Shown here in pieces: positions 17,499 to 23,727 of a stretch of DNA of 23,727 bases. The DNA lies in contig NZ_JAKEDR010000043.1 in NCBI RefSeq assembly GCF_023653455.1, forward strand, positions 1-23,727, written 5' to 3'. Below the pieces are notes generated by a model that ran no database searches, was not told the DNA's origin, and was given only the letters and a program-made list of their open reading frames with translations. The number at the start of each line of letters is the position of its first letter. Within the stretch, counting starts at the first letter, position 1. Position numbers and translations under genes: made by a program. Source of the DNA: Paraclostridium ghonii (GTDB taxonomy: Bacteria; Bacillota; Clostridia; Peptostreptococcales; Peptostreptococcaceae).

Positions 17499-18254
17499 AT
17501 GGCAAAAAGTTACATACTTAAAGAAGATTATGATAAATCATATAAAGATAAGAACAATTTTATATGGAATTATTACTCACATAAAAAAATGAAAGAATTA
17601 TTTTCTAAAGATTACAAGAAATCAATAAAAGTAATAGGAGAAGTGGTAAGTAATAATGAGTATAGACGAGAAGGTATAGAGTATGAAGGGAATGAATTGT
17701 CTATAGGCAATATAGGTACAAATAACAAGAGAAATAGAAAAGTTGTTGGATATATAGAATGTGGAGAAAATGAATATGTTGCTGTAGTAAAGAGTAATTG
17801 GACTAGGATTGTTGTAATATTAGTTGCAATATTAGCATTATTATTTGGACTAATTGCAATGAAAAATTCTGGACCCCAATTAGATAGTGCTGCAAAAGAT
17901 TATGTAGCTAATATACAAAGACCAGCTGATTGGGATTCTAGTAAAATAGCAATACCAGGATTCAATGAAATTAAGGCTAAACATGGAGAAGGAGCAGCGT
18001 ATGTAGCTTTATGGAATCCAATGGATAATCCAGTATATTTTCAATATGATGTAATTATGGATCAAACAGGAAAGAGTATACTAAAAACAGATTTGATTCC
18101 ACCTGGTAAAGCAGTAACAAAAATACCTATAAGTAAAAGTCTTAAACCAGGAACTTATGATATAACTTTGAAGGTAAATACATATTCATTGGATGATCAT
18201 ACTAAACCTATGAATGGTGGAGAGGTAAAGCAAAAGTTAGTAATTGTAGAGTAA
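17499..18254 (+). CDS. Bitopic membrane protein with extracellular beta-sandwich-like domain
   Basis: I do not recognise a named family. The 251-residue protein has a soluble N-terminal part (1-100) without a signal peptide, rich in Lys, Asn and Tyr, then one hydrophobic helix (about 102-121). A C-terminal domain (about 145-251) follows, predicted outside the cell. This domain is beta-rich with evenly spaced strands and shows IAIPGFNEI, ALWNPMDNPVYFQYDV, LIPPGKAV, LKPGTYDITLKVNTYS and a closing GEVKQKLVIV, like an immunoglobulin-type adhesin or chaperone domain. GGAGGGG precedes the start. It opens the surface module, and its promoter matches that of the small secreted gene at 19138. By position it could play the part of the membrane protein of csc/WxL clusters, but it does not look like DUF916. 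Function is inference. Confidence 0.8.
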   Translation: MAKSYILKEDYDKSYKDKNNFIWNYYSHKKMKELFSKDYKKSIKVIGEVVSNNEYRREGIEYEGNELSIGNIGTNNKRNRKVVGYIECGENEYVAVVKSNWTRIVVILVAILALLFGLIAMKNSGPQLDSAAKDYVANIQRPADWDSSKIAIPGFNEIKAKHGEGAAYVALWNPMDNPVYFQYDVIMDQTGKSILKTDLIPPGKAVTKIPISKSLKPGTYDITLKVNTYSLDDHTKPMNGGEVKQKLVIVE

Positions 18255-18282
18255 CTACATATAATTTAATATAAATTTTTGT

Positions 18283-18323
18283 AAAGTACATAATAAAAAA
18301 TAAAATTATGTACTTTATTTTAT
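18283..18323 (+). terminator. Intrinsic terminator after the membrane-protein gene
   Basis: AAAGTACATAAT (18283-18294) pairs perfectly with ATTATGTACTTT (18305-18316), 12 bp, around a 10-nt A-rich loop, followed by ATTTTAT. Confidence 0.82.
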
Positions 18324-18363
18324 AATGATAAAAAGATTGAAGGTATTAGGAGGATATAAAAAT

Positions 18364-18891
18364 ATGAAGATTATTGATACATATATAACTTTAGCAATGG
18401 AGTGTAGTGATTTAGACAATTTAACTTTTTTAGAAAATGGAGAAAGCCGATTAATTGAAAAAATACAAGTTACAGGAGAGATTTCCACATCTATTGTAGT
18501 TATAAACTTTAGTAAAAGTCACACTCAACATTTATTAAAAAGTAAATTAAATCAACAAGTTTTGTTTGTAGAGGGCTCTTATCAAGTTTTAAAGAACAAA
18601 AGTGGAACTCCATTTTTAAATATTAAGTCTAAAAAAATTATCTTAAAAAATAAAAAACAGGTTGTTGATATAAAAAATATTAGGGAAAAAATATGTAATG
18701 ATTTTGAAGAAAACTACTTACATTCTCTAAAAGAAAAATATATAAATAGATGTGCAGAAGAAGAAATTAAAAACTTAAAAGAAGTTATAGAAAAAAGAGA
18801 TTTGTTAAAACTTCAATACCAATTGAAATTTCAAGAAACTCAAAAATTAAAACATGAGAAAAAAATCTTAATGCTAACAAAAAAGACATAG
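18364..18891 (+). CDS. Uncharacterised cytosolic protein, possible OB fold plus coiled coil
   Basis: Not recognised. The start at ATG 18364 is chosen because AGGAGG (18348-18353) is 10 nt upstream. The in-frame ATG at 18325 has no Shine-Dalgarno and lies beside the preceding terminator. The 175-residue product has no signal peptide and no membrane helix. Residues about 30-95 alternate short hydrophobic strands with turns (IQVTGEISTSIVVINF, VLFVEGSYQVLKNKSG, PFLNIKSKKIIL), a layout resembling an OB fold such as in single-stranded DNA-binding proteins. Residues about 100-175 are charged, Lys/Glu-rich and probably helical or coiled coil. It is flanked by terminators, so it is probably transcribed alone, although it sits in the middle of the surface module. 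I see no promoter I trust. Confidence 0.72.
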   Translation: MKIIDTYITLAMECSDLDNLTFLENGESRLIEKIQVTGEISTSIVVINFSKSHTQHLLKSKLNQQVLFVEGSYQVLKNKSGTPFLNIKSKKIILKNKKQVVDIKNIREKICNDFEENYLHSLKEKYINRCAEEEIKNLKEVIEKRDLLKLQYQLKFQETQKLKHEKKILMLTKKT

Positions 18892-18963
18892 AAAGGACTA
18901 TAAAGTAGTTTGTTCATATCGGTAAATTAATGATTAAGTTCAAATAAGATATTTAAGAACTAT

Positions 18964-19005
18964 CTCTAGGGGTATTTTATGAAAGTTACCCATGGGAGTA
19001 TTTTT
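18964..19005 (+). terminator. Probable weak terminator after the OB-like gene
   Basis: GGGTA (18970-18974) pairs with TACCC (18987-18991), and beyond an internal loop CTC (18964-18966) pairs with GAG (18996-18998). TATTTTT follows directly. The stem is short and interrupted. Confidence 0.45.
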
Positions 19006-19013
19006 GTCGAAAA
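19003..19013 (+). promoter_or_regulatory. Match to the Spo0A box
   Basis: TTTGTCGAAAA contains the exact 0A-box core TGTCGAA (19005-19011). It lies about 80 bp upstream of the proposed -10 of the 19138 gene and overlaps the T run of the preceding terminator. A seven-base core occurs often by chance in AT-rich DNA. Confidence 0.3.
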
Positions 19014-19025
19014 ACATATAAATAT

Positions 19026-19093
19026 GCAGTTTGGTAATATAAAAGTGTCGTTTAGTAAAAAAATAAAATATAAATATAAAAAAATAGTACTAT
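19026..19093 (+). promoter_or_regulatory. LytTR-like operator and promoter of the 19138 gene
   Basis: Half-site GCAGTTTGG (19026-19034) is followed exactly 21 bp later by GTCGTTTAG (19047-19055), which lies in the 16-bp element AAAAGTGTCGTTTAGT (19041-19056) shared with 17384-17399. These fit the LytTR-type consensus [TA][AC][CA]GTTN[AG][TG] at 8 and 7 of 9 positions. TACTAT (19088-19093) lies 38 bp after the second core G, the same offset as at the 17499 gene. The A-rich spacer has no -35. Confidence 0.55.
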
Positions 19094-19137
19094 TATTTTA
19101 AAGAAAAAACTTTGCAAAAACTTAGGAGGATTTAAAT

Positions 19138-19656
19138 ATGAATAAGAAAATATTAAGTTTAGTAGCTGCGGGAGCTATAACAATTACAGCGATGTCAGGA
19201 GGAGTTGCTTCAGCAGCTGGAGTAGAAGGATCAAAAGATGTAAATGTTACATATAATAATCAAAATTCAATAACTGATCCAGATAACCCAGGATCTCCAG
19301 AATGGCAAGTAGCAATACCATCAGGGATAAATTTTACAGATAATAGAAAAACTGTAGATACTAGTATAGAACTTCAAAATCCAGATGGATCAACATATAG
19401 CGGTGACGAATTAGAAGTAAATGTATCAGTAGCATCTGAGAATGGGTATAAATTAACTAAAGGCAGTTCATCTGTAGGCTATACTTTATCATATGGTAGT
19501 AAAACTATGAATAAAGATTCAGGAGTTAAAGAGCAAATATCTACATTAACTGAAGCTTCAACAAAGGAAGCTGGTCAAGCTAGATTAAGCGATGACGTAG
19601 CAACAGAACTAGGTAATCACATAGATAAATTAACTTACACAGTTCAAAAGCAATAA
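19138..19656 (+). CDS. Small secreted protein, WxL-like surface domain
   Basis: A 172-residue protein with a clear signal peptide (MNKK, hydrophobic core, cleavage probably after VASA at about 26). The mature part starts with KDVNVTYNN, then a Pro/Asp-rich turn (DPDNPGSPE, 47-55), WQVAIPSGINF and a beta-rich domain closing with KLTYTVQKQ at the very end. This is the layout of small surface proteins that bind the cell wall non-covalently by a terminal beta domain (WxL type), though no WxL motif is present. The same layout (DYMVMIPSNIEMGD to a final KFIIEHV strand) forms the C-terminus of the large lectin/LRR protein encoded next. AGGAGG is 8-9 nt from ATG. It has a strong own terminator and a promoter shared in design with the 17499 gene, so it may be abundant. 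Family assignment is inference. Confidence 0.85.
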   Translation: MNKKILSLVAAGAITITAMSGGVASAAGVEGSKDVNVTYNNQNSITDPDNPGSPEWQVAIPSGINFTDNRKTVDTSIELQNPDGSTYSGDELEVNVSVASENGYKLTKGSSSVGYTLSYGSKTMNKDSGVKEQISTLTEASTKEAGQARLSDDVATELGNHIDKLTYTVQKQ

Positions 19657-19690
19657 AATGTAATAATAATAAAATAAGTAAAGAGTTCAA

Positions 19691-19717
19691 GGGGATGGTT
19701 TTATCATCCCCATTTTA
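19691..19717 (+). terminator. Intrinsic terminator of the small secreted protein gene
   Basis: GGGGATG (19691-19697) pairs with CATCCCC (19705-19711) around a 7-nt loop, followed by ATTTTAT. It separates the gene from the leader of the large surface gene. Confidence 0.85.
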
Positions 19718-19725
19718 TATATTAA

Positions 19726-19766
19726 GGGATTATAAATTATCTGATTTGTGGATAAGTTATAATCCC
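19726..19766 (+). repeat. 15-bp inverted repeat upstream of the lectin/LRR gene
   Basis: GGGATTATAAATTAT (19726-19740) is complementary to ATAAGTTATAATCCC (19752-19766) with a single A-G mismatch and an 11-nt loop. No T run follows, so it is not a terminator. It may be an operator, or the first hairpin of the leader RNA. A TATAAT at 19758-19763 lies inside the right arm. Confidence 0.6.
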
Positions 19767-19776
19767 AACTACTAAA

Positions 19777-19860
19777 CTTGAGCAACGGACCTGATTTCTA
19801 AGGTCGTTGGCGACATGAAGTGGTTCGCAGACATAGTCGCTCAAGCAAAGCGAATTTTTT
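19777..19860 (+). ncRNA. Candidate structured leader RNA with switchable terminator
   Basis: P1 pairs CTTGAGC (19777-19783) with GCTCAAG (19839-19845). It encloses P2, AACGGACCT (19784-19792) with AGGTCGTT (19801-19808) and one bulged G, and P3, GACATG (19812-19817) with CATaGTC (19832-19838). A competing hairpin pairs TCGCT (19837-19841) with AGCGA (19849-19853), followed by A and six T. It uses the 3' side of P1 and P3, so the two folds exclude each other: P1 formation would allow transcription. The sequence is richer in G and C than its surroundings. I do not recognise a known riboswitch class, and the c-di-GMP I and II signatures are absent. Confidence 0.6.
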
Positions 19861-19887
19861 ATTATAGAGGCGGTGTTAAGTAAGAGT

Positions 19888-22800
19888 ATGAAAAAATTAA
19901 AACCTAGAAGATTCAATAGGTCGAAAAAGAGCCTAAAAAATAAAATATTAAGTGTATTTTTAGTTTTAATTATGGTATTTGGAATGATACCAAAACAAGT
20001 GTATTCTAATAATTATAAAAATGTAGAAATAAAAGATGAGAATTTAATAAAAGCATTAAAGGAAGAAATAAAAGAAGTAAATCCTGATTATAACGAAGAA
20101 TACATCTCTAAAGAGGATATGGAACTTTTGATTGATATTGATTTGAGTAATAGAGGTATAAAAAGCTTAGAAGGATTAGAAAATGGCGTAAATTTAAAAG
20201 ATATTAATTTAAAAGGAAATAAAATAAGCGATATAAGCCCTCTAAATGGACTAAATAAATTAGAAAATTTAGATGTATCTGATCAGAAAATAGAAATAAA
20301 GGGAATAAAAAGTATAAATGAAGAGGTAACAATAGAGAATCCTTTAGTTGGATTAAATAAAGAAGTTATTAAGAATATACATGGAGAAAGTATAGAATTA
20401 GTAGATAATTCTATTAAAGTAAGTGGAATATCTGAAAATAAATTAGTTGAAATTAATTTTAATGAGTCTTATGATAATAAAATATTTTCGGGAAAAATTT
20501 TGCTAGAAATAACTAAAGAAGATGAAAAAATAGAACAAGATGAAAATATAGAAAAAGAAGATATAGAAAGTGATATAGAAAATAATGAAGTAAAACATAG
20601 TAAAAATATAAAAAAATCAGAAAGGGCAATCATATCTGCAAACGATAATATAAATTTAAGTGGGAATTTTCATAATACAGGCATATCATCGCAAAGTGGA
20701 TTTCCTAACAGTGCTGTTAAAGATGATGAGATTATTAATATTAATTACAATTCTATAAAAATTGGAGATAAAAGAATAGCTTCTTCTGATGTAAGAAGAA
20801 ATCAACAAACGGGAGTATCTACAAGTAAGTATAAGTTAGATTTTAATAGATCGTTTGAATTGCAAGGGAACTTAAAAATGAGTGCAGCACCTGATGGTAT
20901 GGCTGTTGTTTTTCATAATATAAAAGACCTTGAGGCTGATAAATCAGGGGGATATTTTGGATTACATAATCATAAAACATTAAGAAGAGGCATAGGAGTT
21001 GAAATAGACTCATACCATAATGGGAGTAACAATCCTTCTTACGGAGATACTTCTTCGATGCCAAATAAACATATCGCTATAAATAGAATAGATGATAGAT
21101 ATAATAGTGGACATGTACAATCATTACAATATAAACAATTAGTTGATGCTGACTTTGATGCATTAAGTGGAAAGAACTTTAAAATTAGTTGGGATTCCCA
21201 ATCAAATAAATTGTCTTTATCTTATAATGGTAAATCAGTTGAAAGAACTTTTTCAGATGCAGATTTGAAATATTATTTTGGGGAAGATAAAAAATCATAT
21301 GTTTCATTTGGCGGAACTGTTAACTTTTCATGGGCAGGAAGTAACGACATAATAATAACTATGGAAGAGATTGATTATACAGATACAGATGTAAATTATA
21401 ATTTGAACTTTTACATAGAAAAAAGTGACGGAAGTGAAGTTTTAGTAAATGACTTAAATAAAATTAAAGAAGAAGATAAAGTTATAGTAAGATATAAAAT
21501 TAAAAATAATATAAATACAAAAGAATTAGAATCTAAGATTAAATTAGAAATGAATCAATTATATGGAAGGAAAATAAATGTAATAAATGACAATACTATT
21601 AAATGGTATGAACCATATATTATAAAAGATAGCTTTAAAACATATATTGGATCAGGAAATATTAATGATGGATCTATTGATATAAATAAGTTCTTTGCAG
21701 GAGAAGAAGTTAACTTTAAACTTCCATCAAACTCTCAAACAAGAACTATAGAATATAAAATACAAATGCCTAAAATTGTGAAGAATAAAGCAGATATAGT
21801 ACAAGTTTTTAATTTTTACAATGAAGGTATGGAATCTCATAAGGTTATGAGTCAATCAAATATAAATGGAAGTGAACCTATAAATTTTAATGATCAAAAT
21901 TTAAATAATGGGTTAATTTTTAACATAAAAAACTCAATAAACGAGTCTAGACCTCCAGAACTTGAGGGAAATGCATATGAAAAGGAATTACATGCATTGG
22001 AAAATATAAATCTTAGTCAAAGAGGTATTGGAAACTTGGATGGAATTGAGAAATGCATAAATACAAAAAGTATAGATTTAAGTAAAAATGAAATAAGCAA
22101 TATAGAACCATTGACTGAGTTAAAAGAGCTAACTAAATTAAATTTAAGTAATACTAAAATATCTAATAATTTAAATCCATTAAGCAAATTATCAAAGCTA
22201 AATGAGTTAGATTTAAGTGAAAATGAAATAAGTGATGTAGATCCATTATCTAAATTAGAAGGATTAACTAAATTGAACTTAAGTAATAATAAAATAGCTG
22301 ATAATTTAAATCCATTAAGTGGATTATCAAAACTAAGTGAGTTGGACTTAAGTTTTAATGGAATTAGCAAAATAGATTCATTAGCTACATTGAGCGGATT
22401 GACCAATTTAAACTTAAATAATAATCATATAAATGATATTAGTAGTTTGAAAAATATGTCGAGTACAATTTATACAATAATGAATCAATCTATTAATACT
22501 AAAAACTATATTAACACAGACGATTTTGTATTTGATAATATTATAATCGGTAGCGATGGAAAAAGAGTAAATAATGTGTGGACAACAGGAAATTATAATG
22601 GTCAATACAATCCATTAACGGGTAAAATTACATGGACGGGGTTAAGTAATGACACTATACACAACCTAGAGTATGAATGGGAAGATACAAATTATCAAGG
22701 AAAGGTATGTATAGAAGTAGATCAAGTTAAATCTCCAGATTATATGGTAATGATTCCAAGTAATATAGAAATGGGAGATATAAAAGATGAAGGTCAGGTA

Positions 22801-23106
22801 GGAGCAGAAGAATTTATTTCAATGGTAAGTGAGAAAAATATATCTGGAGAAATAAAGATATATACAGATTCAGAATTTACTATTACAAATACTAAAAATA
22901 GTGAAGATAAAGCAAGAGTATTTGTATATAAAACATTTGAAGATAGATTGAAAGGAAATGGCAATGATAAAGTTGAACCACTAGTATCTCTAAACAATGA
23001 AAATAAAGAGGATAATTTTATAATAAAATCTCCTATATCAAATTTTAAACATAATAATGTAGAATATAAAGGAACAATGAAATTTATAATAGAACACGTT
23101 AATTAA
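19888..23106 (+). CDS. Large secreted surface protein: LRR, L-type lectin, LRR, WxL-like C-terminus
   Basis: About 1072 residues (positions here count from the in-frame GTG 19873, 5 residues earlier). A basic signal peptide spans about 6-46. A short internalin-like leucine-rich block follows (about 86-137), then an acidic linker (215-240) and a legume/L-type lectin domain (about 257-502) with DGMAVVFHN, GIGVEIDSYHN and HIAINR. A beta-rich stretch leads to a second LRR block of about seven repeats (708-862; LNLSNTKISNNLNPL type), an Ig-like cap, and a C-terminal domain (954-1077) resembling the small secreted protein. There is no sortase signal or membrane anchor, so wall attachment would rest on the C-terminal domain. 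Start choice is uncertain: both ATG 19888 and GTG 19873 have poorly spaced GAGGCGG. It is preceded by the leader RNA and followed after 16 nt by the sortase-anchored gene. Likely an adhesin; its ligand is unknown. Confidence 0.88.
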   Translation: MKKLKPRRFNRSKKSLKNKILSVFLVLIMVFGMIPKQVYSNNYKNVEIKDENLIKALKEEIKEVNPDYNEEYISKEDMELLIDIDLSNRGIKSLEGLENGVNLKDINLKGNKISDISPLNGLNKLENLDVSDQKIEIKGIKSINEEVTIENPLVGLNKEVIKNIHGESIELVDNSIKVSGISENKLVEINFNESYDNKIFSGKILLEITKEDEKIEQDENIEKEDIESDIENNEVKHSKNIKKSERAIISANDNINLSGNFHNTGISSQSGFPNSAVKDDEIININYNSIKIGDKRIASSDVRRNQQTGVSTSKYKLDFNRSFELQGNLKMSAAPDGMAVVFHNIKDLEADKSGGYFGLHNHKTLRRGIGVEIDSYHNGSNNPSYGDTSSMPNKHIAINRIDDRYNSGHVQSLQYKQLVDADFDALSGKNFKISWDSQSNKLSLSYNGKSVERTFSDADLKYYFGEDKKSYVSFGGTVNFSWAGSNDIIITMEEIDYTDTDVNYNLNFYIEKSDGSEVLVNDLNKIKEEDKVIVRYKIKNNINTKELESKIKLEMNQLYGRKINVINDNTIKWYEPYIIKDSFKTYIGSGNINDGSIDINKFFAGEEVNFKLPSNSQTRTIEYKIQMPKIVKNKADIVQVFNFYNEGMESHKVMSQSNINGSEPINFNDQNLNNGLIFNIKNSINESRPPELEGNAYEKELHALENINLSQRGIGNLDGIEKCINTKSIDLSKNEISNIEPLTELKELTKLNLSNTKISNNLNPLSKLSKLNELDLSENEISDVDPLSKLEGLTKLNLSNNKIADNLNPLSGLSKLSELDLSFNGISKIDSLATLSGLTNLNLNNNHINDISSLKNMSSTIYTIMNQSINTKNYINTDDFVFDNIIIGSDGKRVNNVWTTGNYNGQYNPLTGKITWTGLSNDTIHNLEYEWEDTNYQGKVCIEVDQVKSPDYMVMIPSNIEMGDIKDEGQVGAEEFISMVSEKNISGEIKIYTDSEFTITNTKNSEDKARVFVYKTFEDRLKGNGNDKVEPLVSLNNENKEDNFIIKSPISNFKHNNVEYKGTMKFIIEHVN

Positions 23107-23122
23107 GGAGGAAGATTATATT

Positions 23123-23710
23123 ATGCTAAAGAGATTTTATAAAGTATCAATATTATTCTCATTATTATTGTTAGTCTTTATGTCAATACCAGCTTATGCA
23201 AACTCAGTACAAAATACAATACCTGTAACATATAATATATCAGAAGATAGCAAATACACTTTAAGTATAAATGTAAGTGGGGATGGAACGGTATATGATG
23301 GAGTTCAGAGTATAAAGAATGGTATAGTAATTCACAATTTAAAAGTAGGAGAGGAAAAGACTCTTAGAATTATTCCTGATGATAAAAGTGAAATAAAGAA
23401 TATATCTTGGAAAAATAAAGATACTGATTTAAGCCAATATTATAAGATTAAAAATATAGAAAATGGGAAAAGTTTATCTTTAAGAGGAGTATCTACAGAT
23501 AGTGAATTGATAATAGAGTTTGAGAAAAATAATAGTAGTGATGATAAAGGGCAAAATCAAGATGACTCTCAAACAAAAGATGGTGGTATTAAGAATCCTA
23601 AAACGGGAGAAAAGGGTATGTTAGGATGGATTATACTATTTATATTATCACTTATTATTATATTAATACTTAGAAGTATTGATTCAAAAAAATCAAAAAC
23701 AAAAGAGTAA
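23123..23710 (+). CDS. Small sortase-anchored surface protein (NPKTG signal)
   Basis: A 195-residue protein with an N-terminal signal peptide (cleavage probably after AYA, residue 26). The mature part starts QNTIPVTYNISEDSKYTLSI, and a beta-rich domain runs to about 135. A polar Asp/Ser/Gln/Lys linker follows, then a sorting signal: NPKTG (158-162), a hydrophobic helix (about 166-184) and a Lys-rich tail. NPxTG fits the class of motifs reported for the class B-type sortase of C. difficile ((S/P/N)PxTG) better than canonical LPxTG. AAGGAGGA precedes the start, 16 nt after the stop of the lectin/LRR gene, so the two are cotranscribed. It matches the small LPxTG protein of csc/WxL clusters in position and design. 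No sortase gene is in the window. Confidence 0.88.
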   Translation: MLKRFYKVSILFSLLLLVFMSIPAYANSVQNTIPVTYNISEDSKYTLSINVSGDGTVYDGVQSIKNGIVIHNLKVGEEKTLRIIPDDKSEIKNISWKNKDTDLSQYYKIKNIENGKSLSLRGVSTDSELIIEFEKNNSSDDKGQNQDDSQTKDGGIKNPKTGEKGMLGWIILFILSLIIILILRSIDSKKSKTKE

Positions 23711-23727
23711 TATATATTGTGCATTTA

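Noticed and set aside
19815..19845. tRNA-like T-loop (GGTTCGCAG)
   Set aside because: No acceptor or anticodon stem of the right size can be formed around it.
19777..19860. c-di-GMP riboswitch (class I or II) before an adhesin gene, as known in C. difficile
   Set aside because: Neither the class I core with its GNRA-type receptor segments nor the class II pseudoknot sequence can be found; only the helix architecture is supported.
22017..22406. Minus-strand open frame of 129 codons
   Set aside because: It is the antisense shadow of the LRR block, has no Shine-Dalgarno and mirrors the repeat pattern.
22120..22450. Tandem DNA repeats
   Set aside because: The repetition reflects the leucine-rich repeat codons of the protein, with 66-69-base units that differ in sequence.
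19138..23106. Canonical WxL domain proteins
   Set aside because: No WxL or YxxxWxL-type motif pair is visible, so only an analogy of architecture is claimed.

Overview
The window is AT-rich DNA with strong AGGAGG-type ribosome binding sites. Its gene content (murB-PHP-rapZ-yvcK-NUDIX-whiA, dnaE, pfkA-pyk, rlmD) is typical of low-GC Firmicutes. The A/T-ending codons, a pyruvate kinase with a C-terminal PEP-utiliser domain and an NPKTG sortase signal point to a Clostridia genome, probably Peptostreptococcaceae (Clostridioides, Paraclostridium, Paeniclostridium or Romboutsia relatives). The genus is inference.

Region 1 (1-2553, minus strand) holds two monocistronic membrane genes, each with its own terminator: a cardiolipin synthase and a formate/nitrite-family channel. 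The first ATG of the cardiolipin synthase lies about 56 codons inside the real protein. The reading frame continues upstream through two membrane segments to a strong Shine-Dalgarno that serves an ATT codon.

Region 2 (2816-8024, plus strand) is the conserved cell-envelope and carbon-regulation cluster: murB, a PHP-family phosphoesterase, rapZ, yvcK, a NUDIX hydrolase and whiA, ending at a clear terminator. Region 3 (8188-14650) is dnaE (TTG start) followed by pfkA-pyk. A candidate extended -10 promoter for pfkA lies in the loop of the dnaE terminator hairpin. Region 4 (14700-16106) is the rRNA methyltransferase gene rlmD.

Region 5 (16205-23710) is accessory surface DNA and the most interesting part. 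After a membrane-anchored M23-type protein come four genes that look like one surface module, with a possible OB-fold cytosolic protein among them: a bitopic membrane protein with an extracellular beta domain, a small secreted protein, a large secreted protein with leucine-rich repeats and an L-type lectin domain, and a small sortase-anchored protein. The C-terminal domain of the large protein resembles the whole small secreted protein. This composition parallels the csc/WxL clusters of lactobacilli and enterococci, but no WxL motif is visible.

Two genes of the module (17499 and 19138) have matching promoter regions: an identical 16-bp element, a partner half-site exactly 21 bp upstream, a -10-like hexamer exactly 38 bp downstream and no recognisable -35. 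This looks like control by a LytTR-type (AgrA/VirR/ComE-like) response regulator. The large lectin/LRR gene has a different control region: a structured leader RNA in which a closing helix and a terminator hairpin exclude each other, as in a riboswitch, of no class I recognise.
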